A stretch of 64,000 nucleotides of DNA. Source: Sorghum bicolor (Eukaryota > Streptophyta > Magnoliopsida > Poales > Poaceae). Position numbers and translations under genes: made by a program. The first letter of the stretch is position 1. Each line of letters begins with the position of its first letter. The stretch is from NCBI RefSeq assembly GCF_000003195.3, contig NC_012873.2, forward strand, positions 28,366,385-28,430,384. Reading direction: 5' to 3'. The notes beneath the pieces were generated by a model. That model made no database searches. It had not been told where the DNA came from and was given only the letters and a program-made list of their open reading frames with translations. Shown here piece by piece: positions 44,288-57,700 of the stretch.

Positions 44288-47200
44288 ATGTCTCGTGGCA
44301 CCCGAGGTGCGGAACAGCGTGCAAACATGAATCCACCACCTCCTCCTCCACCACCAAATCTAGCTGAACTGATGCAAATGATGGTGGAAAATCAGAGGAT
44401 GCTCACTGAAACCATCAATCGGATGGCAAATCAGGGTGGCCGTAATGCACAGGAAGGGCCAGCTCCTAACCAGTATAGTAGCTTCAAGGACTTCATGGAT
44501 ACGAAGCCCCCACCTTTCAGAGAAGCTGAAGAACCCCTTCAAGCTGAAGAGTGGCTGAATACGGTGGAACAAAAGTTTCGCCTACTTCGTTTGACTGAAG
44601 GTTTGAAGGCGGAGTATGCAGCTCATCAACTGCAAGGACCACCAGGCATCTGGTGGAATCAGTATCGGGAAGCTCTTCCAGCCGACACCGTACTTGATTG
44701 GAATCTTTTCCGTGATGCTTTTAAAGGGCATTTCATTCCTCCGGGTGTTATGGAGATGAAGCACACCGAGTTCATGCAGCTGACTCAGGGCAACAAGACT
44801 CTGAAGGAGTATTTGCATGCTTTCAATCACTTGTCTAGGTATGCTCCTGAGTTTGTGAACACGGAGACGAAAAAGATCGCTAGTTTCAAGCGGGGTCTGG
44901 GTCCCAAATTACTGAAGACTATGGGCCGCACTAAGTGTGCAACTTTCAACGAGTTTGTCAGTGATGCTCTTACTCAAGAGAACTATAACACTGTGTACAC
45001 TGCGACCAAGACTCGCAAGAGGGCTTTTGAGGTCGGGGCAGGATCATCTCAGTCCAAGGCTCCAGTGGCAGCGAAGCCACCGTTCCGTGCTCGAACCCCC
45101 AACCAGCGATACCGCCCTCCGGTGAAGAAGAATCAGGCCAAGACGGGTTTTTGTAAGGGGTACTCTATTGCTCTTCCTAGGGGCAACACGGGTCCCAACT
45201 ATGCCAAGACTCCACCTGCCAACCGTCCGTGCTGGAACTGCAATCAGACCGGGCATTGGCAGAGCAACTGTCCTTACCCGCCAAAGAAGGGCAACCAGGG
45301 GAACGTCCGTCAGGGGCGTGTTCATTACACAACTGTGGAGGCAATCCCTGCTGGTGAGGTAGTCACGGCTGGTAAGTTTCTGGTCAATCAACATGATGCA
45401 CTCGTGCTTTTTGATTCTGGAGCATCGCATTCTTTTGTGAGTTCTGAATTTGTATCTAAGCATAGCATCAAGACCATCACACTTGATAAGGGCAGTTATT
45501 GTATTAGTGCTGCGGGAAATGATATTTCCACCAATCAAGTGGTTTTGGGGGCAACTCTGGAGATAGGAGGCCGTCAGTTTCTTGCTGATCTGGTTGTTTT
45601 ACCCGGTGTGGGCATAGATGTAATTCTGGGGATGAAGTGGATGAGTGGTAATGGAGTTCTTATAGACACCACCACTCGTGTAGTGATGTTGAAAGACCCA
45701 GATACCAAGGAGGCATTTCTAGTGCAACTCCCTCGTGATATTCAAATCTGTAGCACTGTGAATGCAGTTACCTCGAAGGCTATTCAGGATATTCCGGTGG
45801 TGTGTGAGTTTCCGGATGTTTTTCCTGATGATCTACCCGGGCTTCCTCCGAATCGGGATGTGGAGTTTAAAATTGAATTGATTCCAGGCACCGCTCCTAT
45901 CTCTAGAAGACCTTATAGGATGCCGCCCAATGAATTAGCTGAGCTTAAGACCCAACTAAATGAGTTGTTGCAGAAGGGTCTTATTCGTCCTAGTTCTTCT
46001 CCTTGGGGTTGTCCGGCTATCTTTGTGAAGAAGAAGGATCAATCTTTGCGCATGTGTGTGGACTATCGTCCCCTAAATGCGGTGACTATCAAGAACAAAT
46101 ACCCTCTTCCTCGCATTGATATCTTGTTTGATCAGTTGTCTAAAGCTAAGGTATTCTCCAAGATTGATTTGCGATCTGGGTACCATCAGATCAAGATCCG
46201 TCCCGAAGATATACCTAAGACGGCTTTCTCGACGAGGTATGGGTTGTATGAGTACCTTGTCATGTCCTTCGGGCTTACGAATGCACCTGCTCATTTCATG
46301 TATCTTATGAATTCGGTATTCATGCCCGAATTGGACAAGTTTGTAGTGGTCTTCATTGATGATATCTTGGTATATTCTTGCAATGAAGAGGAGCATGCAG
46401 AGCATCTGCGTGTAGTGTTGTCGCGTTTGCGCGAACATCAGCTTTATGCTAAGTTTAGCAAATGCGAGTTTTGGCTAAAGAAAGTACCTTTCTTGGGTCA
46501 TGTCTTATCTGAAGAAGGCATATCGGTGGATCCGGCTAAGGTGCAAGAAGTGCTGGATTGGAAAGTTCCAACTTCCGTACACGAGGTTCGGAGTTTTCTC
46601 GGTCTTGCTGGATATTACCGTCGATTCATTCTGGAGTTCTCCAAAATATCCAAGCCTATGACTCGTCTACTTCAGAAAGATGAAAAGTTTGTGTGGATAC
46701 CTGAGTGTGAGGAGGCATTCCACAAGTTGAGAACACTGTTGACATCAGCTCCTGTCCTAGCTCAACCTGACATCGAGAAGCCCTTTGATGTCTTTTGTGA
46801 CGCAGCCGGCATTGGTTTAGGCTGTGTGTTGATGCAGGAAGGTCGCGTTATCGCGTATGCCTCGCGCCAACTTCGAAAGCATGAGGTCAATTACCCTACT
46901 CATGACTTAGAATTGGCGGCAGTTGTTCATGCGTTGAAAATCTGGAGGCATTATCTGCTGGGTAATCTGTGTAATATTTACACCGATCATAAGAGCCTCA
47001 AGTATATCTTCACTCAACCTGAACTGAACATGCGGCAGCGAAGGTGGCTTGAGTTGATTAAAGACTATAATCTCCAAGTGCACTATCATCCGGGCAAGGC
47101 AAACGTGGTGGCGGATGCCTTGAGTCGGAAAGCGCACTGTCACTCAATCCAAGTGGAAGATCCGTTGTTGTCACATCTTATGCATCCACTTGTGCTCAAC

Positions 47201-48412
47201 CAGATTTCTCTGGAAAGTACCATTCGCAATCGAGTCATCGAATTGCAGCAGACAGATGTAGGCATCCACCATATCAAGAGAAAGATGAAAGAAGAAGAAA
47301 CCAAGCATTTCCGGGTTGATGAAAACGGAATTCTTTGGTTCAAGGATCGACTTGTGGTCCCAAAAGACCGCGAGCTGCGAAATCAGATCTTATCTGAAGC
47401 TCATTCATCCAAAATGTCTATCCATCCTGGTAGTAGCAAGATGTATCAGGATCTGAAACCTTTGTTTTGGTGGACAAAGATGAAAAAGGAGATAGCGGCT
47501 TTTGTCGCTCGTTGTGACAATTGTTGTCGCGTGAAGGCTGTTCACATGAAAGCTGGTTTGCTTCAACCCTTGCCAATTCCTGGTTGGAAATGGGAAGAAG
47601 TCAGCATGGATTTCATCAGTGGACTCCCAACTTCTGTTAAGGGTTATGACTCTATCTGGGTGGTTGTAGATCGTTTGACCAAGGTTGCTCGATTTATTCC
47701 AGTCCGAACTGATTATCGTCCCCATCAGTATGCGGAGTTGTATTTCGAGCACATTGTTCGTCAGTATGGTGTGCCTCGAACAATCATATCTGATCGTGGA
47801 CCACAATTCACTGCTCGTTTTTGGGAATGTCTTCATGAACAGATTGGTACTCACTTGGTCCGCAGCTCTGCTTATCATCCCCAAACAGCAGGTCAAACTG
47901 AGCGAGTTAACCAGATCCTTGAAGATATGTTGAGGGTATGTGCTCTCTCATCAAAAGGTTCTTGGGTTAAGTGGTTGCCATTAGCTGAGTTCTCCTACAA
48001 CAACAGTTATCAGGAGAGTATCAAAATGGCTCCATTTGAAGCCTTGTACGGTCGAAAGTGTCGAACCCCGTTGAATTGGGTAGAAGCTGGAGAGCGAAGA
48101 TACTACGGCATCGATTTTGTGAACGAAGCGGAGCAGAAAGTCCGTGTTATCCAGCAACACCTGGAAGCTACTCAAGATCGTCAGAAAAGTTATGCCGACA
48201 AGAGAAGGAAGCCGATTGAGTATTCGGTTGGTGACCATGTGTACATCAAGGTGTCTCCGATGAAGGGTGTACAAAGGTTCGGAGTCAAGCGAAAGCTTGC
48301 GCCTCGCTATGTGGGACCTTATCGGATTCTCGAAAAGAAAGGGAATGTGGCATACAAAGTTCAACTCCCAGTTGCGCTTCGAGCTATCTTCCCCGTTTTC
48401 CACGTATCATAA
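44288..48412 (+). CDS. Gag-Pol polyprotein of the family A chromovirus
   Basis: One frame of 1374 codons. Gag capsid about residues 60-230 ([52 protein letters not shown]); zinc knuckle [14 protein letters not shown] near 315; protease [14 protein letters not shown] near 372; RT about 560-780 with [46 protein letters not shown] and [11 protein letters not shown] near 690. RNase H starts near 835 ([18 protein letters not shown]). Integrase has the zinc site near 1040-1080 ([15 protein letters not shown]) and D-D-E at MDFISGLP (about 1107), [14 protein letters not shown] (about 1168) and [10 protein letters not shown] (about 1203). All catalytic residues are present. The start at 44288 follows a splice-acceptor consensus. 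It ends at TAA 48410-48412 just after FPVFHVS; the chromodomain follows in the same frame. Confidence 0.93.
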   Translation: MSRGTRGAEQRANMNPPPPPPPPNLAELMQMMVENQRMLTETINRMANQGGRNAQEGPAPNQYSSFKDFMDTKPPPFREAEEPLQAEEWLNTVEQKFRLLRLTEGLKAEYAAHQLQGPPGIWWNQYREALPADTVLDWNLFRDAFKGHFIPPGVMEMKHTEFMQLTQGNKTLKEYLHAFNHLSRYAPEFVNTETKKIASFKRGLGPKLLKTMGRTKCATFNEFVSDALTQENYNTVYTATKTRKRAFEVGAGSSQSKAPVAAKPPFRARTPNQRYRPPVKKNQAKTGFCKGYSIALPRGNTGPNYAKTPPANRPCWNCNQTGHWQSNCPYPPKKGNQGNVRQGRVHYTTVEAIPAGEVVTAGKFLVNQHDALVLFDSGASHSFVSSEFVSKHSIKTITLDKGSYCISAAGNDISTNQVVLGATLEIGGRQFLADLVVLPGVGIDVILGMKWMSGNGVLIDTTTRVVMLKDPDTKEAFLVQLPRDIQICSTVNAVTSKAIQDIPVVCEFPDVFPDDLPGLPPNRDVEFKIELIPGTAPISRRPYRMPPNELAELKTQLNELLQKGLIRPSSSPWGCPAIFVKKKDQSLRMCVDYRPLNAVTIKNKYPLPRIDILFDQLSKAKVFSKIDLRSGYHQIKIRPEDIPKTAFSTRYGLYEYLVMSFGLTNAPAHFMYLMNSVFMPELDKFVVVFIDDILVYSCNEEEHAEHLRVVLSRLREHQLYAKFSKCEFWLKKVPFLGHVLSEEGISVDPAKVQEVLDWKVPTSVHEVRSFLGLAGYYRRFILEFSKISKPMTRLLQKDEKFVWIPECEEAFHKLRTLLTSAPVLAQPDIEKPFDVFCDAAGIGLGCVLMQEGRVIAYASRQLRKHEVNYPTHDLELAAVVHALKIWRHYLLGNLCNIYTDHKSLKYIFTQPELNMRQRRWLELIKDYNLQVHYHPGKANVVADALSRKAHCHSIQVEDPLLSHLMHPLVLNQISLESTIRNRVIELQQTDVGIHHIKRKMKEEETKHFRVDENGILWFKDRLVVPKDRELRNQILSEAHSSKMSIHPGSSKMYQDLKPLFWWTKMKKEIAAFVARCDNCCRVKAVHMKAGLLQPLPIPGWKWEEVSMDFISGLPTSVKGYDSIWVVVDRLTKVARFIPVRTDYRPHQYAELYFEHIVRQYGVPRTIISDRGPQFTARFWECLHEQIGTHLVRSSAYHPQTAGQTERVNQILEDMLRVCALSSKGSWVKWLPLAEFSYNNSYQESIKMAPFEALYGRKCRTPLNWVEAGERRYYGIDFVNEAEQKVRVIQQHLEATQDRQKSYADKRRKPIEYSVGDHVYIKVSPMKGVQRFGVKRKLAPRYVGPYRILEKKGNVAYKVQLPVALRAIFPVFHVS

Positions 48413-48652
48413 TTGAAGAAGTGCCTTCGTGTACCGGAGCAACGAGTGGAAATTCGAGATATCAAGTTGAAGTCAGACTTGGTGTATGAGGAGAAACCCG
48501 TAGCGATTCTTGATCGCAAGGAACGGGAAACGCGTAATCGTGTGGTTAAACTCTACAAGGTGTTGTGGAGCAACCACGGGGAAGAAGATGCCACTTGGGA
48601 GACGGAGGATTATTTAAAAGAAGTTTACAAAACCTTCTTCGAAAATCAGTAA
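48413..48652 (+). pseudogene. Chromodomain tail of family A integrase, cut off by a stop
   Basis: The frame directly after TAA (48410-48412) is still open for 79 codons: LKKCLRVPEQRVE-type linker, then KPVAILDRKERETRNRV, KLYKVLWSNHGEEDATWETE and DYLKEVYKTFF, which is a chromodomain. In chromoviruses this domain directs integration to chromatin with particular histone marks. The break is a single codon, consistent with a C-to-T change. Without readthrough the integrase lacks its chromodomain. Confidence 0.88.
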
Positions 48653-48681
48653 GCTTTCAAATCTCGGGATGACATTTTTGT

Positions 48682-48694
48682 AAGGGGGGAGGGC
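48682..48694 (+). other. Polypurine tract of the family A element
   Basis: AAGGGGGGAGGGC directly precedes the 3' LTR start at 48695, the place where plus-strand DNA synthesis is primed. Confidence 0.85.
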
Positions 48695-51600
48695 TGTAAC
48701 ACCCCAGTGTTATGGTTGCATCAAACATGTGCATAGCATGAGCATCATCATTTATTCAAAGCATCCATGATCATCATCTATCTTGAGACATGTCATTCTT
48801 TGCAAAGATGTGGTTTAAATTGATTAAATAGGCTTCCTATGCTTATGTTTGAGTGAACAATGCTTGTGTTTGTGCTTAATGTCTTGGTAATTAGTTTATC
48901 TATGTTTAACTTGATCTTGGGAACAATGTTCATGTTGATCACTTCTCCAAAATAATCACTTAAGTCCTACTTATGCAAATAGGCCCTAGAAACCTCTTTT
49001 GCTTAGGCTTTTAAAAAGTGTTTCATAAAATGTTTGCATGTCCAAACTTCCTACAGCAAAGTTGTAGCAAATTTTATAAGGAACAAAAGTTGTTTTATGG
49101 CCATCTCATGAAAATGATCACAAATAGCTCAAAAGTGGCCCACAAGACAGATTTGGGGCTGTTTTCAACACTTAGAAAATTTTCTAAGTCCTGGGTGCGT
49201 TGCAGTTTGCGCGATCGATTTTGGAAACTCTATATCTTTCAATCCAGGCCGATCTAGCCTTTGATCTAGTTGACAAAGTTGTAGATCTCGCCTAGTACTC
49301 CATGTTTGTCAACTACACCATCTCCTAATTCGCTCTGGTTTGGGAGAAAATCGCCGGTGAAGTGGCTCTGTCAGACGAGCACCCTTTCTTCTGAATCGAG
49401 CTGACCTCGTCGACGTGGCCGACCGCCGGCAGAGCTCCGTCGCCATTTGTCGCCCGTACACCGCGTTTGGCCCCGCTTGTCAGCTTCCATCGCGTGCATG
49501 ACCTCCACGGCGACGCCCCGAGCGAGTGGGCGCGTCCACTTCGCTCTGCCTCGCCCTCTCTCGCCTGAACCTCGCCCGCAGCGAGCTCTCCGCCGCGAGC
49601 TCACTCCGGCGAGCTCGTGTGTGCTCCTCTCTGCGTCTCCGTCCACCAAACTCCACCCAAAGCTCCGCCGTGAGCCGCTCTCCAGGCTCCACCCTCTAAC
49701 TCGCCGAGAAACCCACCGGTGAGCCGACATTTCTTTCTTCCCCCAAATCGGTCCGCCGTGACCTTCTCCGGCGAACTCAATGCCGAGCGCTGTGAGGCTT
49801 CTCATCGTCTTTGGTTAGGTCCTAGAGGTAGCTTAGGTCCTTAGCGAGCTTTTGCGCCACCTGGTGGACGTTCTACCGGGTTCTCCGTCGCCGGACACGG
49901 TGCGCAGCGCCGCCGTGCTTCCGCCGGAGTTGGGTGCTCTCGTGGCCAGCGCTTTCCACGGGGATCCAGGCCAAGCCGCGTACCTAGGAAGCTTCGCCCT
50001 AGTCTGCTGGTGCTGTAGAAGGCCTTAGGTCACGCTCTACCGGCCTGAGGGCTCCGGCGTAACGCCGAGCACCTCCGCCGAGCCGCCATTGCCGACGGTG
50101 AGCCCCTTCCGATGGCTCCGCCGTGGCAAAAGTGGGGTCAATCGAGTCGTTAGGGTTTGGGGATCACGTTGGTGCCCTGGGTTTGGCCGGAGACCTCGCC
50201 GTCGCGGAGAAATCGCCGGCGAAAGTCGCCTCGGCCGTGAGGAAGAAGAGCCTGACAGGTGGGACCCACTGTCAGCGACTCTCTCTTTCCCTCCTTTTCT
50301 TTTATTCAAAATCCTGATTTTTGGGCTTTCTTGCAAAAATCATATCTCCTGTTTCTGAGATCCAAAAATTGTGAAACAAATTTTGTGTTGTTTCTTGAGA
50401 TGGCTAGTATTTAATAAAAATATAAAATGAATCATGTTTTCTGAGAAATTATTTATTAGGGATTTAATATTGTTATTTATGGATAAATGCATATCTCTAG
50501 TTTTACTGATTAGTTTGCTCTGAAAATTTTATAGTGGTCTCTGCATGGCATTAGAGTGCTCTGATAATTATTTCGTGATTTTTGGAGCACTGTTGTTGTG
50601 ATATGTAATTTGTGTTTGAAATATGGCTTGTTTCTTTAATTAAATCACATAAAATAATTGGTGCTTATGCTGGTGCTCTATTTTGGTGGTAAACTTGTTT
50701 ATGGTATTCCTAAAATATAAATAATCTGAAATCTGTTGTTTGACACTATATAAGTCATGTCTATGAATTTATGAAATAAATGCCTTGATACATGTTAAAT
50801 GCATATCTTTAATTTGGTATGTGTATTGGTCCTGAAAATTTTATGGTGATAATCTGATGTTATACTTGTACCTCTGTAATTTTTGTAGATTTTTCTGAGT
50901 ACTTTAACTAATATCTTGTAAATATGCCTTATCTAAAATTAATTAATAAATGCCTTGTTAAGTAATTGTTTTGGGGTTTTCAACTGATGATCTGGTGACC
51001 TTGTAATATGTTTGTGCTCATGAGTCATATGGTTGGTATGGTTTGTGTTTTGATCATGTCATTAAATAATTAACTATAGGGTTAAATGCTGTTCTGGACA
51101 GCAAGTGAGTAATTTAACTTTGCTTAATGATAACTTGACTTCCTGTGAAACTTGTATAAAACAAAGTTGTTCTAAACTTGTTGAACTAACTGTGGTTTAA
51201 ATTTGAGGTCATTTGGCCAAGTAGTTTAAAAGTTATAGCTGTTCCAAGTTGGGTTCCAGAAATAGGGGTTCTCTGTTTTTCTGGGACAGAACCTGGAACT
51301 TTGTTAAAATGACTAGTTTAATGTTTGAATCTTGCTGTCATGTTTAAAGATGAGTTGTAGACAATTTCCTAAGCTTTCCAGAATGTCTTCACTCATGTTT
51401 GTTGGATCTGCCTACCATTAGTTATGATTTATTTACTGAGCATACATGTTTTGTGTCGTTTGCTGCTTTAGTGTCATGATAGGTTTTGGGTTATGTTAAC
51501 TTGTTTATTCATGTGAGTTAGTATAACTCTTGCTCCGTAAATGAGTGCCCAGTGAGTTGCTTGTGTTATTAAGCATTCATCTGTAGCATGTGCACCTTCT

Positions 51601-53269
51601 CATTCATCGAGCATGCAATAGGTGCACCGGGCGTGGCAGTTTCCTTCGAGCTCCAAGCGAACCCCGAAGGCCAGGAAGGCAGCCAGGAGGTGGAGGTCCA
51701 GCAAGCCGGACTCGAGGAGCCCGAAGAAGAAGTTGAGTGCCCGAATCACGAGCCGGCATCGTTCGTGAAAGGCAAGCCCCGGAGCATTCTAAGCCTCCTC
51801 TATTTTCGAAAGTTTACTTAATACGTTATATTTATTGAGGCATTACGTATAGGAGTTGTGATGAAAATGTTGCTGCATTCTACTCTATCCTTGTCCAGAT
51901 AACTCACCCTCCCTGGTTGTAGAGTTAGGTTCGAGTAGCAGCTTAGCTATGCTTTAATCGGTAGAAGTCGGGTGATATTCTGTCATCCGCGCGATATAGG
52001 GTTGTGTCGGGTCACGATGGTCTATATGTGCTATCGTGGATGGAACCTGATTAAATTGACTTAAGCCGGGCGGAGTTTTGCAAGTGTGTAGTAACTCCGT
52101 CTGTGGCAGCTAAGGACCGATCGTTGTACGTCCTCTTGTCATGTTGAACGCATGCCTGACACTTAGTTGGCCGGATAACTCGTTCCGACCGCGAAGCCGA
52201 GTAGTATGACTCAGGCCGGAAGACCGGCAAGTATAAAGTGCGCACTACCGGAGGAAGTGCGGTGTGCGGGGGACCATTGGCGTAAGTCCAAAGGCAGGTG
52301 AGTTAAAATTCCTGACCTCCCTGGTAGAGTGGTAGCCCTGGGAGTGCGGCGCTGATCGGAGCCGCGATTTCTGAGTCGTACCAAAGGTGACCCTTTGGCT
52401 CTCCGGCAGGGGATGCCTGGGTGAGTGCTAGGAATAATCCTCCAGCTGGATAGGAATTCGATTCGAATCGCCGTCTCTCCCGGTTAGTGAGAACTTGACA
52501 GAGCAGCGGCAAACGTAGCATTCACTAATGAACTTGATTCATGATAATGATGATAGCAAGAAGAACATATGATGAATTTGGTATGGTTATTATTGTTTGT
52601 AATAATCAAGTGATGTGTTGTAGTACAGGTGCTAATCTAGTGGTAGGCTGATGATAAATAAAGATGATGCTCCCAAAAATAATTTAGTTGTAACTTAAGC
52701 TTTTGGCAAAAGAGTGAGTCAACCAACTCCACTTGATATTTAGCCTTGCATGATCCTTGGTGTCTTTTGTGTTTTACTAGACGGGTAAGTCTAGCTGAGT
52801 ACATCCTTGTACTCAGGGTTTATTCCCACCTGTTGCAGATGATATCTTCTATGACGGTTTCTGCAAGACCTGTCTCCATCCCGCTGGGGATGAGGACTAA
52901 CCGTTGGGCACGGTTTTCTAATCTTCTCGTCTATGATGCTTTTGGAAGGATGGCATAGACTCTGGCAGTAACAAACTTGTGAACTGAACTTTGAACAAGT
53001 GTGTGTAATTATTTTGCTTCCGCTACTTCGAACAAGTGTTGTAATAACTTAATACTCTGATGTGGTGCCGCTTCGACGGCAATGAATGACTATGTAACAT
53101 TCGTTGTGTTTATGTTGAACTATTACGATCTTGGTTTGTTGCGAGTTGGTTTGAAGTCCTTCGTGATTTCGATTGACTACCGGGAATATATGGGCTCAAG
53201 TTTAGAAACTTGATTGTTTGACGATCGTTTCTGCACTTGAACTCTTATAATTTGGTCGGTTCTGTGACA
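48695..53269 (+). mobile_element. 3' LTR of the family A element
   Basis: 4575 bp and collinear with 37449-42024, with a few substitutions and small indels (for example near 49515 and 49770). It ends TGTGACA followed by the GTTTG target duplication. Confidence 0.93.
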
Positions 53270-54715
53270 GTTTGCATGGAACATACCATGTGCTAAGAAA
53301 TCCATTTGGACGCACCCCAATAGAACTCCTAGATGACATGTGTCATATGAAATCTCGCTTCGGTCTGTTTGGAGACAGAGTTAGTTTTGGTGCAAGATAG
53401 GTACACAGTTTGCGCCTAAAGCATCATAGGCTAAGAAACAATTTTGAATGCACCCGATGATACTCCTGGGTTAAGGGGCTCAAGTGGAAGCTCAGTTTGC
53501 TTTGTTTGGAGATAGTGCTAATCTTGATGCAAGATAGGTGCACAAATTGCATCGAACGTACCATATGCTTAGAAATATATTTGGAAGCACCAAATAGAAC
53601 TCCTAGATGATGTGTGTCATATAGGATCTCACTTCGGTCTCTTTGGAGATAGTGTTAGTTTCGGTGCAAGATAGGTACACGGTTTGTGCCTAATGCACCA
53701 TATGCTAAGAAACTATTTTGGACGCACGCGATGGTACTCCTTGGTGAAGAGCCTAATGTGGAATCTTGGTTCTGTCTGTTTGGAGATAGTTCTAACCTTG
53801 ATGCAAGATAGGTGCACGGTTTACATGGAACATACCATATGCTCAGAAATCAATTTGGACACACCCAATGAACTGTAGATGCACTCGATGGAACTACTAG
53901 ATGAAGTGTATCATATGAAATCTCGCTTCGGTCCAGTTGCAGATAGTATTAGTTTCGGTGCAAGATAGTTGCATGGTTTGTGTTGAGTGCACCATAGGCT
54001 CAGAAATCGTTGTGAAAGTTCCCGATGGTACTCCTATGTGAAGAGGCTCAAGTGAAAGCTCGGTTCGGTCTGTTTGGAGATAGTGCTAGTCTTGATGAAA
54101 GATAGGTGTATGGTTTGCATGGAACGTACCATATTCTCTGAAATCAATTTAGACGCACCCGATAGAACTCCTAGATCATGTGTGTCATATGGAATCTCGC
54201 TTCAATCTGTTTGGAGGCAGTGTTAGTTTAGGTGCAATATTGGTACATGGTTTGTGCATAATGCACCGGCTCTGAAACCATTATGGAAGCACCCGATGAT
54301 AATCCTAGGTGAAGAGGCTCGAGTGGAAGGTCGGTTCGATCTGTTTGGAGATAGTGCTATTCTTGATGCAAGATAGGTGCACGGTTTGCATGGAACATAC
54401 CATATGCTAAGAAATCCATTTGGACGCACCCTAATAGAACTCCTAGATGACATGTGTCATATGGAATCTCGCTTCGGTCTGTTTGGAGACAGAGTTAGTT
54501 TTGGTGCAACATAGGTACACAGTTTGCGCCTAATGCATCATAGGCTAAGAAACCATTTTGGATGCACCCGATGATATTCCTGGGTAAAGGGGCTCAAGTG
54601 GAAGCTCAGTTTGCTTTTGTTTGGAGATAGTGCTAATCTTGATGCAAGATAGGTGCACGAATTGCATCGAACGTACCATATGCTTTGAAATATATTTGGA
54701 AGCACCCAATAGAAC
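53270..54715. repeat. Centromeric satellite, block 5
   Basis: Ten or so monomers that resume exactly where block 4 stopped (GTTTG/CATGG). The variant GCATAATGCACCGGCTCTGAAACC (about 54253) and CTATTCTTGATGCAAG (about 54357) are shared with block 6 and not with blocks 1 and 2. It ends after AATAGAACT at the next LTR. Confidence 0.9.
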
Positions 54716-57700
54716 TGTAATACCCGATTTTAAGGACAAAATCAGATACGCACCATATGTGAGTTTTAGAAGTCAAATCCCACATATAGTTACAAATAAA
54801 GGATAATATCAAAGGACAATGCATAAATATATAACGTACTTAGTATAAAAGAGATAATCTTTGATAGCAAACAACGGATAAATAACTCCAACTTCGGGTA
54901 TTAACTCCACTCTACAGGATCCAACTGGCTGGTTGATCACAAGCCTAAACTTCTCCTGAGGTTTGGGGGAAATAGCAAGAGTGAGTCCATGTCGAACTCA
55001 ACAAGTATAACCAGAGGTTCATGAGGCTCAATTGGCTGACACTAGTTTAACTGCATTTAGCTTTTAATAGTGGATAGCATGTTTAATCATTGGATAGCAA
55101 ATATCAAGGTAGCATAATTAATCCCATAGCCACATGATCAATGTATACAAGAATTAAGAATAACACATATAAACAACATAATAAACCATCATTTATCATC
55201 ATTAATCATGTTCATCAGTGTCCATCTATTCCGTCAGTTTTCCGGGCCGCCCGTATCCGTGGGCACGGCTAGTATACCAGATTTAACACTCTGCAGAGGT
55301 TGTACATCTTTACCCATGAGTCGTGATTTACCCTTTCGCCCGAGGTCATGAGTCTCTTAACCCCCTTCCTAGGGAGGTCGGCAGGGATCACTATGAAGCC
55401 TTTCAAAGGTTTCGTCTAACAAGTTAGGGCCATTAGATTCACTCGGCAGGCAGATATAGAGCCCCCCTTCCATGGCACATAACCCGCAGCCTATACACAT
55501 GGACAGAGGCCACACTATACCCAACGTGTCTAGCCATTCTTACGCCATTTAAGTAACCGCTAACAAGCTAGAAAAAGGTCCTCATACTGAGCTAAAACCA
55601 GAGCCATGTAGCCCTCATGGTTGTACGAGTTGTCCCAGCTTTTGCCAAGGGATAAGTCCTTATGGAGGGTCAAGATCAATCTAGCAAAAGCTAGAGTTCT
55701 TTCCACCCTTTATGTTCAAGTTGCTCGAAAGCTTATTTTATTGTTTATTGTATATTCAAATATTCATGTTACAAGATCATGGATTATAATCAAGCACTAG
55801 CAAGAACTACCCAAATGCATATCCAAATAGGTATCAAGGAATTCAGGATAACAATTATCTATAATTTTGCTAAGGTCATCAAGGTGGACTCATGCATATG
55901 ATATATATTGTATTAATTGTGTATAGGTAACAAGGATGATCCCAAGTTATACTTGCCTTGATCAAAGCTCTCCTGAGCATGCTGGTCTTCAAAGGCTTGG
56001 TCTTGCTCACCAACGTACGGCTCTCCATCTATTCCCGAACATCAATCAATAACACGCATTCCAAAGTAGACAATCATACACGAAGCAAACAAACTATATT
56101 TAGATCAATACACCAAACAGTGGTAAAACAAATATAAAAGTTTACCAAAATATTCTACGCAGCGCTACGATCACACAAACGTAAAGTTCACGAAAATCAG
56201 AGCTAAAACGAATAAGAAACATCTACCAAGAGATTTACTTAAAAATAAAATTTATTCTTAAACTTTATTTTTAAGATTATGTAAAACATGTATGATACTC
56301 ATGAGAAAATCTAAATTAAATTAAGTCAAATTATATCTTAATTTTAAAAGCCATGTTAGCTAATCAAATATTTATGAGAGCATCAATTTGAATTATGTAT
56401 AAAACGTCTAGGCGTAAAACCAATATTGATTTTTAAATCACAAAGTGTTGCATCAATGCTAATCAATTTTATATCTAATTATAAAAACATTAGCGTGCGA
56501 CAACATAACTAGTTAGAGAATTTTAGTTTAGTACAGATGTACTTGAAAGGAAATCTCACAAGGCATAAATAGATGTCCAGACACAATCAGGGAAAGTATT
56601 TTTCAATTAGCCATGACTTAGTTTTGTTCATGGCCGGAAATAGATACGTTGACACAAATAGTTTGTCAGCTTGCATTGTTTGAACAAGAATGACAAGCAG
56701 CTAGCAGGGAGGGCATCACGATATTAAACTTTCAAAAGTGCCATAGATATTTTAATACAAAGCAAGGAATAGATTATTGATTAGGATATAACGATAAACC
56801 AAAAAAAACAAAGTGACATGGGCTCACATTGGAGGATTTGCTCAGGATGACTGGATATGTGTATGTATTTTTATTGTATTTGTGGATTTATTTTTGTAAA
56901 GGAAAACGGCCACATATCGTATAGATGACATCATCAAGCTAGTTTTGACATCAAAGATAGCAATGAAGCCCGGCCAGGGACGATGCTTTCTCTGGACCTA
57001 TGAACACAACGTACATGTCTCGAAACTGTCTTCTCTAAGCTAAGAGTACCCACGGACGAGGACGAATCGGTGAACTCACCTAGCTCAAAGATGATGATGA
57101 GAGCGGACAGAAAACAACAGGTGCCTTAAGATGACGACGGTGAGCTTCCTGCAAACATCGGCATGCCATGAGTAGAGTTGAACGAGAGAAAGAGAGATCG
57201 GCGGCTTCGAGCGACCAAGGAGAAGCTCGGTGGGCCAGCGAGACGGCAATATCGAGTTGGAGGCAAGGCTCGACAATGGCGACTAGTTCTCAACGGCGGC
57301 GGCGGCGGCTGCTCAAACGAGAGCGAGGGCAGGACGTCAGGACATGTGATGCTAAAAAGAAAAGATCGACGCATACTAGGTGTATATATATACATAGGAG
57401 AGGACGAGTTGGACTAGGGTTAGGATTTATTATTTTCAGAATTAAATAATTTCACAAATAAAATAATTTTAGAAAAGTCCAAAATTATTATTTAAGCCAT
57501 AAAAAAATAAATATCCCAAAGCTTCAAAAATTTAGAAAAATTTTTCAGAGACATTATGGAATATAAAGAACTCAAATAAAATATTTGGAGCTCATGATAA
57601 TATAATTGGGAGCATCTAAAAATTAGATTATTATGCTCACAGATAAGTGGGAACAAGTTCTAGAAAAGGCCGGAAAAATTTGCCGTGAAGTTTGTAGAGA

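Larger units (their letters stand above)
37449..53269 (+). mobile_element. Complete Tekay/Del-like chromovirus (family A), 15.8 kb
   Basis: The LTRs are 4576 bp (37449-42024) and 4575 bp (48695-53269), start TGTAACACCCC and end TGTGACA, and are nearly identical over their whole length. GTTTG at 37444-37448 and 53270-53274 is a perfect target duplication. The internal region has a primer-binding site, a leader with a strong splice donor, an additional ORF, a long gag-pol frame, a chromodomain and a polypurine tract. The RT sequence and the chromodomain place it in the Tekay (Del) chromoviruses; LTRs this long are known in that lineage. Near-identity of the LTRs and one disabling stop suggest a recent insertion. 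Confidence 0.93.

Noticed and set aside
57085..57449. Possible small genes in a GC-rich patch of the 54716-58069 LTR
   Set aside because: Frames are short on both strands, have no motif and lie inside an LTR.
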